From Nibribacter koreensis (lineage in GTDB: Bacteria > Bacteroidota > Bacteroidia > Cytophagales > Hymenobacteraceae): a DNA stretch of 64,000 nucleotides. Below the pieces are notes generated by a model. It made no database searches. It was given only the letters and a program-made list of their open reading frames with translations, and had not been told where the DNA came from. Position 1 is the first letter of the stretch. The number at the start of each line of letters is the position of its first letter. This document shows, piece after piece, positions 8,098 to 16,394 of the stretch. The stretch covers positions 620,001 through 684,000 of the forward strand of contig NZ_BAABGX010000002.1 of NCBI RefSeq assembly GCF_039541795.1, read 5' to 3'. A program made the position numbers and the translations under genes.

Positions 8098-8646
8098 TTA
8101 GAAGTTCTTAGGAATGTTAATGGTCTCCGGGACAATTAGGGCATTAGGAATCAGGTCCTTTATCTTAGACAAGGCTAACTGAGCCTCTACCCGGCTCATA
8201 TAATCGCCTACTTTCAACTGATAGGTAGGCTGTTTATAGGTAAGGTAGTCTTTGTCTGCCGGTAGGCGCTGAATGATGCTGTTACGCAAATCCATGGCCG
8301 CCTTGCGCTCGTTGCCCGTGAAGGCCAGAATACGGTAGCCGTTGGCGTACTTGATGTTCTTGTTGGCCTGGGCTACGCTATCCATGAGCACTTCTACCTG
8401 ATTGCGTACGTGATGGGTAGGTGCCACCGCTGCCATAGGCGTTGCTCCGGCAGCAGGCGCAGATGGGAAGACGGTGCGGTATTTACTCACATCTACCATG
8501 GTGGCAGACCCGCCGCCTTTGCTCTTAGCCGAAGTGGAAGAAGTAGTGTCTCCGTTGGCAGGCGTGCTGCCGCTGGCGGCGCACCCGGTGAGAACGGCTA
8601 CAAAAACCCAAAGAAGTGCTCTAGTTGTCATCTGTGTCCAAGTCAT
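8098..8646 (-). CDS. SPOR-like domain lipoprotein
   Basis: A 182-residue lipoprotein: signal peptide with lipobox LTGC (Cys22), a low-complexity Ser/Thr/Gly linker (23-50), and a C-terminal domain of about 75 residues (GYRILAFTGNERKAAMDL ... YQLKVGDYMSRVEAQLALSKI ... PNALIVPETINI) that matches the SPOR pattern seen in Bacteroidota. SPOR domains bind denuded peptidoglycan glycan strands. The ATG overlaps the deoC stop as ATGA, which supports this start and suggests translational coupling. It is the last gene of the secA-deoC unit; the reason for that linkage is unclear. Confidence 0.8.
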   Translation of the reverse strand: MTWTQMTTRALLWVFVAVLTGCAASGSTPANGDTTSSTSAKSKGGGSATMVDVSKYRTVFPSAPAAGATPMAAVAPTHHVRNQVEVLMDSVAQANKNIKYANGYRILAFTGNERKAAMDLRNSIIQRLPADKDYLTYKQPTYQLKVGDYMSRVEAQLALSKIKDLIPNALIVPETINIPKNF

Positions 8647-9314
8647 AGCAGAGAGACGCCGGAGGATGTTCCAATCCGGTCTGCCCCTGCCTTCACCAAC
8701 GCAAGTGCCGCTTCCTTGGTTTTGATTCCGCCGGAAGCTTTGATTTTAATATGTTCTGGTAAATGGGCGCGCATCAAGAGAATGTCTTCTACGCTGGCCC
8801 CTCTGGCGGCAAAACCAGTAGACGTTTTCACGTAGTCCACCTCGGCCTGCACGCAAAGTTCGCAGATCTGGATGATTTCTTCCGGGCTGAGGAGCGCAGT
8901 TTCAATGATCACCTTCAAGACCGCGTTCTTGAAATGGCACAAAGTGCTCAGTTCATGCAGTTCGGCGGTGACTTCATCCAAAAGTCCAGACTTGAAGGCG
9001 GCAATGTTCATGACCACGTCAATCTCGGTGGCGCCTTCGGTGAGGGCTTGGTGCGCCTCAAAGAATTTGACTTTAGCCAATTGATAGCCCAACGGAAAGC
9101 CCACCACGGTGGCAATCTGCACGCCTGTGTCTTGCAAAGCGTCTACCGCCTGGCGCACAAAGCACGGCGGTACGCACACGGCGGCAAACTGATGGTCAGC
9201 GGCCTCCTGGCACAACTGGGCCACCATTTGCTGGGTGGTGTCAGGCCTGAGCACCGTATGGTCAATATACGGTGCCAGGCTCTGCTCCATTAAGTTATCC
9301 AGGTTAGTCTTCAA
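8643..9314 (-). CDS. deoC: deoxyribose-phosphate aldolase
   Basis: A 223-residue class I aldolase that splits 2-deoxyribose-5-phosphate into glyceraldehyde-3-phosphate and acetaldehyde in deoxynucleoside catabolism. The Schiff-base lysine is Lys163 in YVKTSTGF; Asp99 in EIDVVMN and Lys192 in IKASGGIK complete the active site. It starts inside the end of secA (11-bp overlap) and its TGA overlaps the ATG of the lipoprotein, so the three genes are surely co-transcribed from the secA promoter. Confidence 0.95.
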   Translation of the reverse strand: MKTNLDNLMEQSLAPYIDHTVLRPDTTQQMVAQLCQEAADHQFAAVCVPPCFVRQAVDALQDTGVQIATVVGFPLGYQLAKVKFFEAHQALTEGATEIDVVMNIAAFKSGLLDEVTAELHELSTLCHFKNAVLKVIIETALLSPEEIIQICELCVQAEVDYVKTSTGFAARGASVEDILLMRAHLPEHIKIKASGGIKTKEAALALVKAGADRIGTSSGVSLL

Positions 9315-12300
9315 TGAGGATGCAACGGTTGTTGAGCAAGTCGTTTTCTACGGTCTTGTACTTCACGTCTTTCATCACCCGGCCGTCTGCGTACTGCACG
9401 CTCACGCGGTCATTGCGGCCGGCGTGCTTCTCTACGCGCACCGGAGCCTGCTTTTGCACGGGCGCCTCTGGCATGTTAGGCATAGATGGAACACGTGGTT
9501 CTTCTAAGGTAGAATGTACTTCTTCTTTCTGCTCATGCAACCTTGGCGGTCTAGGCGCCTGCGTAGCGCGGGCTTCCTGCACTGGTGGTGCCTGCTCCTG
9601 TTGCTGTGGCAAGTCGGCCTTAAACAAGAAAGAGATGGTCTCTTCGTTCACTTTGGCAATCATGCGCTTGAACAACTCAAAGGACTCAAACTTGTAAATC
9701 AAGAGTGGGTCTTTCTGCTCGTACACTGCGTTCTGCACACTTTGCTTCAAGTCGTCCATCTGGCGCAGATGTTGAGTCCAGGCTTGATCAATAGTCGCCA
9801 GCGTAATGATTTTCTCAACGGTTTTGATGAGCTCCTTGCCGTGGCTGTTCACCACTTTCTCTAGGTTGGCTACCGCCGTGATTTGCTTACGACCATCTGA
9901 GAACGGAACGGCGATGTTTTCAATCATCGGGCCGCGGTTCTCATAGATGTCCTTCATGATTGGCGCCGACTGCTCCATGATGTGCTTGTTCTTGGCCAGG
10001 TAGAAGTCCAGGGCCTCGTTGTACAAGCGGTCAATTAAGTTATTTACCGGCTGGGACGCCAATTCTGGGGCGGTGATGCTGGTGTTGAAACCGTACACTC
10101 TGATGATGTGCAACAAGAAGTCCTCATGGTTGCCCGTCACTTTGTAGGTGTTCACAATGTCCACCGCGGTGTCGTCAATCATGGTCCAGATGTCCAGTTC
10201 CAGACGCTCGCCATACAGGGCGTTGCGGCGGCGCTTGTACACCACCTCACGCTGGGCGTTCATCACGTCATCATACTCCAAGAGGCGCTTACGCGTCCCG
10301 AAGTTATTTTCCTCCACTTTCTTCTGCGCGCGCTCAATAGAGTTGGTAATCATGGAGTGCTGAATCACTTCGCCTTCCTCCAGACCCATGCGGTCCATTA
10401 AACGGGCAATACGGTCAGAACCGAATAAGCGCATCAAGCTATCATCCAAAGACACGAAGAACTGCGAAGACCCCGGGTCACCCTGACGACCGGCACGACC
10501 ACGCAACTGGCGGTCTACGCGGCGCGACTCATGGCGCTCAGTACCAATGATGGCCAATCCGCCGGCGGCTTTGGATTCTGGCGCCAGCTTAATGTCCGTA
10601 CCACGGCCTGCCATGTTGGTAGCAATGGTCACAGTGCCCGGCTTACCAGCTTCGGCTACAATCTCAGCCTCGCGCTGGTGATGCTTGGCGTTCAATACTT
10701 GGTGCGGAATACCACGAATCTTGAGCATACGGCTTACCAACTCAGAAATCTCCACAGAGGTAGTACCCACCAATACCGGACGTCCGGCTTTGGTCAGTTC
10801 CTGAATCTCTTCAGCCACCGCGTTGTATTTCTCTCTGATGGTTTTGTAGACCTTGTCATGCTCATCTTTGCGCTGGGCTACGCGGTTGGTAGGAATCACC
10901 ACCACGTCCAGCTTGTAGATTTCCCAGAACTCACCGGCTTCTGTCTCTGCCGTACCGGTCATACCGGCCAGCTTGTGGTACATCCTGAAGTAGTTCTGAA
11001 GTGTTACCGTGGCGTAGGTCTGCGTGGCGTCCTCTACGCGCACGTTCTCCTTGGCTTCAATGGCCTGGTGCAAACCGTCTGAATAACGACGGCCTTCCAT
11101 GACGCGGCCCGTCTGCTCATCCACAATCTTCACCTTGTGGTCATCTGTTACGATGTACTCGGTATCCTTCTCAAACAAGGTGTAGGCTTTCAGCAACTGG
11201 TTGATGGAGTGCACGCGCTGAGACTTCTCCTGGTAGTCCTGGATCAGCTTCTCTTTCTGGTGCAGTTTATCGTCAGCAGACAGTTCTTTGTGGCTTTCAA
11301 TATTGGCAATCTCGGTTCCAATATCTGGGAGGATGAACAGTTGCGGGTCTTCGCCTTGGCCTGTGATAAGGTCAATGCCTTTCTCCGTTAGTTCAATCTG
11401 GTTGTGTTTTTCGTCAATGGTGAAGAACAAAGGCTTATCTGCCTCTGGCATCTGACGAGAGTGGTCTTGCAGGTAGAAGGCCTCTGTCTTCAATAACAAC
11501 TGGCGCACCCCGGTCTCACCCAAGAACTTAATCAAGGGCTTGTTTTTAGGCAAACCTCTGTAGGCTCTGAACAAGGCCAGACCGCCTTCTTTGTCATTGC
11601 CTTCCTTGATGAGGCGCTTGGCCTCTACTAAGAAGTTACTTACCAATTTGCGTTGGGCTTCTACCAGAGAGGCCACGCGTGGTTTTAAGATATAGAATTC
11701 GTGCTCATCGCCACGTGGAACAGGTCCAGAAATAATGAGCGGCGTACGAGCATCGTCAATCAAAACGGAGTCCACCTCATCCACCATGGCGTAGTGGTGC
11801 TTGCGCTGTACCAGCTCATCTACCTCACGGGCCATGTTGTCGCGCAGGTAGTCAAACCCAAACTCGTTGTTGGTACCGTAGGTGATGTCTGCTAGATAGG
11901 CTTTGCGACGGGCGTCTGTGTTAGGCTGGTGCTTGTCAATACAGTCAATGGTGATGCCGTGGAACTCAAACAACGGCGCCATCCACTCAGAGTCACGCTT
12001 GGCCAGGTAATCATTCACGGTTACCACGTGCACCCCGCGCTTGGCTAGCGCGTTCAGGAACGATGGCAGGGTTGCTACCAAGGTTTTACCTTCACCCGTG
12101 GCCATCTCGGCAATTTTACCCTGGTGTAAGACAATACCACCAATCAGCTGTACGTCATAATGCACCATGTCCCATACCACCTCTGTACCGGCGGCATTCC
12201 AACGGTTTGCCCAAACGGCCTTATCCCCTTGAATCTGCACGTTTGGTTTGCGGGTGGCAATCTCGCGGTCAAAGTCTGTGGCGGTTACGCTTAGCTGACC

Positions 12301-12687
12301 AACTTCTTTATAACGACGGGCGGTTTCTTTTACAATAGCGAACCCTTGGGGCAGTACTTCCATGAGCACTACCTCTAGTTCTTTGTTGCGGTCTTTCTCC
12401 AACTCGTCAATCTGCACAAAGACAGCCTCTTTCTGGGCGATGTCCAGGTCGGGCTCGTCTGCTATGCGTTGGTGTAAGGCCGCTATTTTATCATCAATGG
12501 GTTTCAGACGCTCGGCAATGGTAGCCTGTACCTGCTGGGTACGTTGGCGCAGTTCGTCGTCAGAAAGGGAGGCCAGTTTTGCGAACTCTTGGTTGATAAG
12601 AGCCACATACGGCATTACTTCTTTGATGTCCCGTTCTGACTTAGTGCCGAAAAGTTTGGCGACTGTCTTCCCAAAAAAATCAAACAT
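9304..12687 (-). CDS. secA: preprotein translocase ATPase SecA
   Basis: A 1,127-residue SecA, the ATPase motor that drives unfolded preproteins through SecYEG. Walker A is MATGEGKT (195-202); Walker B region DEVDSVLIDDARTPL follows, and the second ATPase half has TNMAGRGTDIKL and GRAGRQGDPG. It is longer than the ~900-residue E. coli protein, with an extra acidic/helical segment near residues 60-115 and a Pro/Gln-rich linker near the C terminus. The C terminus ends GRNDRVSVQYADGR ... CILIED instead of the usual GRNDPCPCGSGKK zinc site. A TATTTTTG promoter element sits at 12724-12731. Confidence 0.97.
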   Translation of the reverse strand: MFDFFGKTVAKLFGTKSERDIKEVMPYVALINQEFAKLASLSDDELRQRTQQVQATIAERLKPIDDKIAALHQRIADEPDLDIAQKEAVFVQIDELEKDRNKELEVVLMEVLPQGFAIVKETARRYKEVGQLSVTATDFDREIATRKPNVQIQGDKAVWANRWNAAGTEVVWDMVHYDVQLIGGIVLHQGKIAEMATGEGKTLVATLPSFLNALAKRGVHVVTVNDYLAKRDSEWMAPLFEFHGITIDCIDKHQPNTDARRKAYLADITYGTNNEFGFDYLRDNMAREVDELVQRKHHYAMVDEVDSVLIDDARTPLIISGPVPRGDEHEFYILKPRVASLVEAQRKLVSNFLVEAKRLIKEGNDKEGGLALFRAYRGLPKNKPLIKFLGETGVRQLLLKTEAFYLQDHSRQMPEADKPLFFTIDEKHNQIELTEKGIDLITGQGEDPQLFILPDIGTEIANIESHKELSADDKLHQKEKLIQDYQEKSQRVHSINQLLKAYTLFEKDTEYIVTDDHKVKIVDEQTGRVMEGRRYSDGLHQAIEAKENVRVEDATQTYATVTLQNYFRMYHKLAGMTGTAETEAGEFWEIYKLDVVVIPTNRVAQRKDEHDKVYKTIREKYNAVAEEIQELTKAGRPVLVGTTSVEISELVSRMLKIRGIPHQVLNAKHHQREAEIVAEAGKPGTVTIATNMAGRGTDIKLAPESKAAGGLAIIGTERHESRRVDRQLRGRAGRQGDPGSSQFFVSLDDSLMRLFGSDRIARLMDRMGLEEGEVIQHSMITNSIERAQKKVEENNFGTRKRLLEYDDVMNAQREVVYKRRRNALYGERLELDIWTMIDDTAVDIVNTYKVTGNHEDFLLHIIRVYGFNTSITAPELASQPVNNLIDRLYNEALDFYLAKNKHIMEQSAPIMKDIYENRGPMIENIAVPFSDGRKQITAVANLEKVVNSHGKELIKTVEKIITLATIDQAWTQHLRQMDDLKQSVQNAVYEQKDPLLIYKFESFELFKRMIAKVNEETISFLFKADLPQQQEQAPPVQEARATQAPRPPRLHEQKEEVHSTLEEPRVPSMPNMPEAPVQKQAPVRVEKHAGRNDRVSVQYADGRVMKDVKYKTVENDLLNNRCILIED

Positions 12688-12723
12688 ATAGAGCTATATT
12701 AAAAGATGTACTAGATTCAATTT

Positions 12724-12731
12724 CAAAAATA
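12724..12731 (-). promoter_or_regulatory. predicted -7 promoter element, secA-deoC-lipoprotein unit
   Basis: TATTTTTG on the minus strand matches TAnnTTTG; predicted transcript start near 12717, leader about 30 nt. Confidence 0.5.
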
Positions 12732-12862
12732 AGCGGATTTTCCGACAATCTGCTACTAAGCCAAAACAATACCAGTCCCGGAACAGTGCCCCAGACCTGA
12801 CGCGATGGCAGAGAATTTTAAAAAATTGAAAATCAGGGCGAAATTCCAGTACACGAAAAAGC

Positions 12863-12900
12863 CGTTTTTGGCCTGATTTCTGAAAATCAGGCCAAAAACG
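12863..12900. repeat. 38-bp interspersed palindrome, copy 4
   Basis: Near-perfect copy: CGTTTTTGGCCTGATTTCT and the reverse complement, with flanks AGC/GCT also paired (12860-12903). It lies 20 bp past the GH1/RmlD stop codon. Confidence 0.85.
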
Positions 12901-12922
12901 GCTAGAAAGGTTTGTCTACTTT

Positions 12923-15154
12923 TTAGGCCTGCGCTGCCAATTCAAAGGAAGCATCCGGCTCTTCTACCGCTACTTCTTGCGGCCTGAAAGGCACCTCACT
13001 TTGACGCAGGAATCTACCCAAAGCATCTTCTACGCTGGGTAAATGGATTCCTTTGCCAGAGGCCAAGGCGGTAAAGGCAGGTCTAGGCGCCGGCAGGTTC
13101 AAATCTTTTTGAGTGACCGTTTGCAGATACGGAGCCGAATCTAAAACCGCCACCTTGGCAGAAAGCTCGGCCAATTGCGCCCAAGAGTATGTACCTTGGT
13201 TGGCCACGTGCCAGATGCCATGCGCCTTGTCTAGCAGCAGGTCCAAGCTGGCATGTACTAAGTCTGGAACGTAGGTAGGCGTAATGAAAGCGTCTTCTGG
13301 AGCGGTAAACGGCTCCTCATGCGCGAAGGCCCGCAAGGCATGAAACACAAAGTTATGCTCATCCCAGGGCCCAAAAAACGCGCTAGTTCTTATCACCAGA
13401 GCCTCTGGCATGGCCGCCAGAACCTGGCTCTCTGCCAATAGCTTGCTCCTGCCATAGACATTCAAAGGATTAGGCTTGTCCGTCTCCAGATACGGCTCCT
13501 GTTTCTCCCCGTCAAAGACTAAATCTGAAGAGAACGTCACCAAGGCTACATGGTGGGCATGGCAGTGCTTGGCCAGACACACCGGCCCTTGGGTATTCTC
13601 GCGGTAACAAGCTAGAGAATCTTCCTCGGCGTCATCTACGCGCACATAGCCGGCGGTATTCATTACGGCCCAGGGCTTGTATTTGGCAAAGGATTTCTCT
13701 ACCGAGGTAGCATCTGCAATGTCCATGTCCTGCCGGGTCAACAGCACATACGGTAACCCACGGTCTTCGCAGATTCTGGCAAAGGCCCGCCCTAAGGTGC
13801 CGGTGGCACCGGTGATTAAGATGGGCTTGTGCTCATTCTCTTCACAGGTTAGGGCGTAGCATTCCTTTGTACCATGCGGCTCTGGGTAGATGGTTCTGGA
13901 AGGGCGCTTCCACCAGCCTGGTAGGCGAGCAATGTGGTGGGCGTCTTCGCCGGCGGCCAGTTTTTTCAACAGATGCGCTGCCGCCGTTGGCCGGGGCGTG
14001 CCGCTCCTTACGTCAAACACACCACACTCATAGTGGCCGTTGGATTGGGTGAGCAAGGAGTTCCAGTCATAAGCGCCTAGCAGAGACCAAGCGGTGACGG
14101 CAGATACGTTTTTGCCTTCTTTCTGTAAAAACAGGGCAGAATCCCAGACGTCATGCAACCACCGCATCTGTTCCTCTCTGGAACAACCCAAATGCGCCTC
14201 GGTGACCACCACCGGTTTCTGGTAGCGTTCACAGGCGTCTGTCAACAGTTTTTGCAAACCTACCGGCACGGCTGACGCCACCCGCACGGCTTCTACGTCT
14301 GCGTAGCGGTGCTGACCGTTGCTCCCGTGCGTGTGTACTGGGTAGTGGACCAAATGCTCGTCCAGATAGCGCTCACTGGTCACGTAATAATTCACGCCAA
14401 TGATGTCTGCCGGACAGGGATTCTCTACAAAATCCAATAGGGCTTTGGCAGGCAGTTTAGAACTGATCAGGTAGTCCCACAAGGGGTGTTTCTTGTCCAC
14501 TCTTCCGGCCAGCATGTCCCAGGAGAGCCAGCGTCTGTGGTTCTCAAAGTCGGCTTGATACTGCAACGCGGGCGTGGCATGAATGTAACCCAGGTCATCG
14601 GTCTGTACCAGTTTGGCCTCAGGGGTTATTTCCCGGATGGCCTGCATGGCCAACTGTGTGCCTTTGATTTGATTATAAAGCGCTTTGACAAAAGAAGCAT
14701 CATCTTGGGCATGCGGATACCACAAACCGTACAAGGCGCTAAACCTGGCCGTGGTCAGGGGTTCATTGATGGGGGTGTAGTGCGTGACCCAGGGAAACTG
14801 TTTGGCCACGGATTTGGCATAGGCCGCAAACTTCTCCGGGAAGCCTGGGTCCAGCAAGTTGGTATAGTGTGGGCCGCTACCATGATGTAGCAGGCCCACA
14901 ATAGGATCTATGGATAGGGACCGCAGTTTGTTTAACCGCTCAGTGGCCCACTCCCAATTTTGGTTTTCTGGATGCTCTGGGGCAACATGCTCCCAAAGAA
15001 CAGGGTACCGTAATTTCTTGATGCCCAGATCTGCCACTACCTCCAGGTCTGACATTCGCTGTGCATGCCCGCTCTGTGCCAGCTGATCAAAGTACCGGTC
15101 CCCTACACGGTTGACTGTGCACTCAATGCCGCCCCAAAGCTCAAGGTTACCCAT
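12923..15154 (-). CDS. GH1-like glycoside hydrolase fused to an RmlD-like sugar-nucleotide reductase
   Basis: A 743-residue two-domain protein. Residues 1-420 resemble family 1 glycosidases: acid/base Glu131 in YTPINEP, nucleophile Glu319 in VVVTEAHLG, and a closing TAWSLLGAYDWNSLL. Residues 443-725 are an extended SDR of the dTDP-4-dehydrorhamnose reductase type: nucleotide-binding GATGTLG (449-455) and the Tyr567-x3-Lys571 pair in NVYGRSK. No signal peptide, so it acts in the cytosol. Its start overlaps the glf stop by 8 bp. It probably works on an activated or lipid-linked sugar in glycan assembly; whether both halves are active is unknown. Similar fusions occur in other bacteria by my recollection. 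Confidence 0.85.
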   Translation of the reverse strand: MGNLELWGGIECTVNRVGDRYFDQLAQSGHAQRMSDLEVVADLGIKKLRYPVLWEHVAPEHPENQNWEWATERLNKLRSLSIDPIVGLLHHGSGPHYTNLLDPGFPEKFAAYAKSVAKQFPWVTHYTPINEPLTTARFSALYGLWYPHAQDDASFVKALYNQIKGTQLAMQAIREITPEAKLVQTDDLGYIHATPALQYQADFENHRRWLSWDMLAGRVDKKHPLWDYLISSKLPAKALLDFVENPCPADIIGVNYYVTSERYLDEHLVHYPVHTHGSNGQHRYADVEAVRVASAVPVGLQKLLTDACERYQKPVVVTEAHLGCSREEQMRWLHDVWDSALFLQKEGKNVSAVTAWSLLGAYDWNSLLTQSNGHYECGVFDVRSGTPRPTAAAHLLKKLAAGEDAHHIARLPGWWKRPSRTIYPEPHGTKECYALTCEENEHKPILITGATGTLGRAFARICEDRGLPYVLLTRQDMDIADATSVEKSFAKYKPWAVMNTAGYVRVDDAEEDSLACYRENTQGPVCLAKHCHAHHVALVTFSSDLVFDGEKQEPYLETDKPNPLNVYGRSKLLAESQVLAAMPEALVIRTSAFFGPWDEHNFVFHALRAFAHEEPFTAPEDAFITPTYVPDLVHASLDLLLDKAHGIWHVANQGTYSWAQLAELSAKVAVLDSAPYLQTVTQKDLNLPAPRPAFTALASGKGIHLPSVEDALGRFLRQSEVPFRPQEVAVEEPDASFELAAQA

Positions 15155-16337
15155 TCGTGCTCAGTTTGGTGGAACTTCCGTTAAGGGCCTGACGCACTTC
15201 TTTGGGCAAGCCAGAGACGCCTTCTACTGCCGGCAACTCATCCTTTGGGCCTCCTGTCAGTTTCTTGTGCAGGGTCAAGGCTTGGGCCACTACCTGGTCC
15301 ATGTTGTAATATTTGTAGGTAGCCAAACGGCCCACAAAGTGTACATTGGGCGTAGCCTCGGCTAGTTTCTTGTATTGGTTGTACAGCTCGGCGTTCTCTG
15401 GCCGCGGTACTGGGTAGTACGGATCTCCCTCGGCGCGCGGGAACTCATACACCACGCTGGTCTTCTGGTGTTGCTGGCCAGTCAGGTACTTAAACTCTGT
15501 GATGCGCGTGTACAAGTGGTCATTTGGATAATTGACCACTGCCACTGGCTGAAACACTTCTTTGTTGAGCGTCTCATGCTTGAACTCCAGTGAGCGGTAC
15601 GGCAACTTGCCAAACTTAAAGTCAAAGTACTCATCTACCGGCCCCGTGAAGATCATCTCCTTGAACGGAATGAAATCTATGATCTCATGGTAGTCTGTGT
15701 TGAGCATGATCTTAATGTTGGGATGGTCCAGCATCTTCTCAAACATCTTGGTGAAGCCGTGCAACGGCATGGCCTGGTAGGTGTCTGTGAAGTAGCGGTC
15801 ATCCCGGTTGGTACGCGTGGGTACCCGTGAGGTCACCGACTTGTCCAGCTCAGAAGGATCCATGCCCCACTGCTTGCGCGTGTAGTTTTTGAAGAACTTC
15901 TCATATAGCTCACGGCCCACTTTGCTCACCACCACGTCCTCAGAAGTGCGCACGGTGTCTACTTTCTCAGCGACAGACTCAAAGAACTTGTCTAGCTCAA
16001 AGGAGGTCAGGTTTAAGCCGTACAGTTGGTTGATGGTGTCCAGGTTGATGGGCATGGGCACTTGCTGGCCGTCTACGCTGGCTAGCACGCGGTGCTCATA
16101 AGAACGCCACTCTGTAAACTGGCCCAGGTACTCAAACACTTCCTTTGAGTTGGTATGAAAAATATGTGGCCCGTACTTGTGTACTAAAATGCCTTCTTCA
16201 TTGTAATGGTCATAGGCGTTGCCGGCAATATGCGGACGCTTATCTATTACCAATACTTTCTTGTTAGAATAAGATGCCAGTCTTTCTGCCAAAACACTTC
16301 CGGCAAAGCCTGCACCCACAATCAGGTAATCAAACAT
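15147..16337 (-). CDS. glf: UDP-galactopyranose mutase
   Basis: A 396-residue flavoenzyme that interconverts UDP-galactopyranose and UDP-galactofuranose, the donor for galactofuranose in surface glycans. The FAD-binding GAGFAG lies at 8-13, and KYGPHIFHTNSKEVFEYL, RKQWGMDPSEL and FVGRLATYKYYNMDQVVAQAL are family hallmarks. The C-terminal ~30 residues are an unconserved tail. It sits between a glycosyltransferase gene (57 bp upstream) and the GH1/RmlD fusion (8-bp overlap), which indicates a small glycan operon. Confidence 0.95.
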   Translation of the reverse strand: MFDYLIVGAGFAGSVLAERLASYSNKKVLVIDKRPHIAGNAYDHYNEEGILVHKYGPHIFHTNSKEVFEYLGQFTEWRSYEHRVLASVDGQQVPMPINLDTINQLYGLNLTSFELDKFFESVAEKVDTVRTSEDVVVSKVGRELYEKFFKNYTRKQWGMDPSELDKSVTSRVPTRTNRDDRYFTDTYQAMPLHGFTKMFEKMLDHPNIKIMLNTDYHEIIDFIPFKEMIFTGPVDEYFDFKFGKLPYRSLEFKHETLNKEVFQPVAVVNYPNDHLYTRITEFKYLTGQQHQKTSVVYEFPRAEGDPYYPVPRPENAELYNQYKKLAEATPNVHFVGRLATYKYYNMDQVVAQALTLHKKLTGGPKDELPAVEGVSGLPKEVRQALNGSSTKLSTNG

Positions 16338-16355
16338 ATAAAGGTTCGTAAATCT

Positions 16356-16393
16356 CGTTTTTAACTTAGTTTCTGAAAAAGAGCCTGTTTTTG
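16356..16393. repeat. remnant of a 38-bp palindrome, copy 5
   Basis: The left arm CGTTTTTAACTTAGTTTCTG is recognisable, but the right arm no longer pairs well (GAGCCTGTTTTTGGC). It fills the gap between the glycosyltransferase and glf. Confidence 0.4.
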
Positions 16394-16394
16394 G

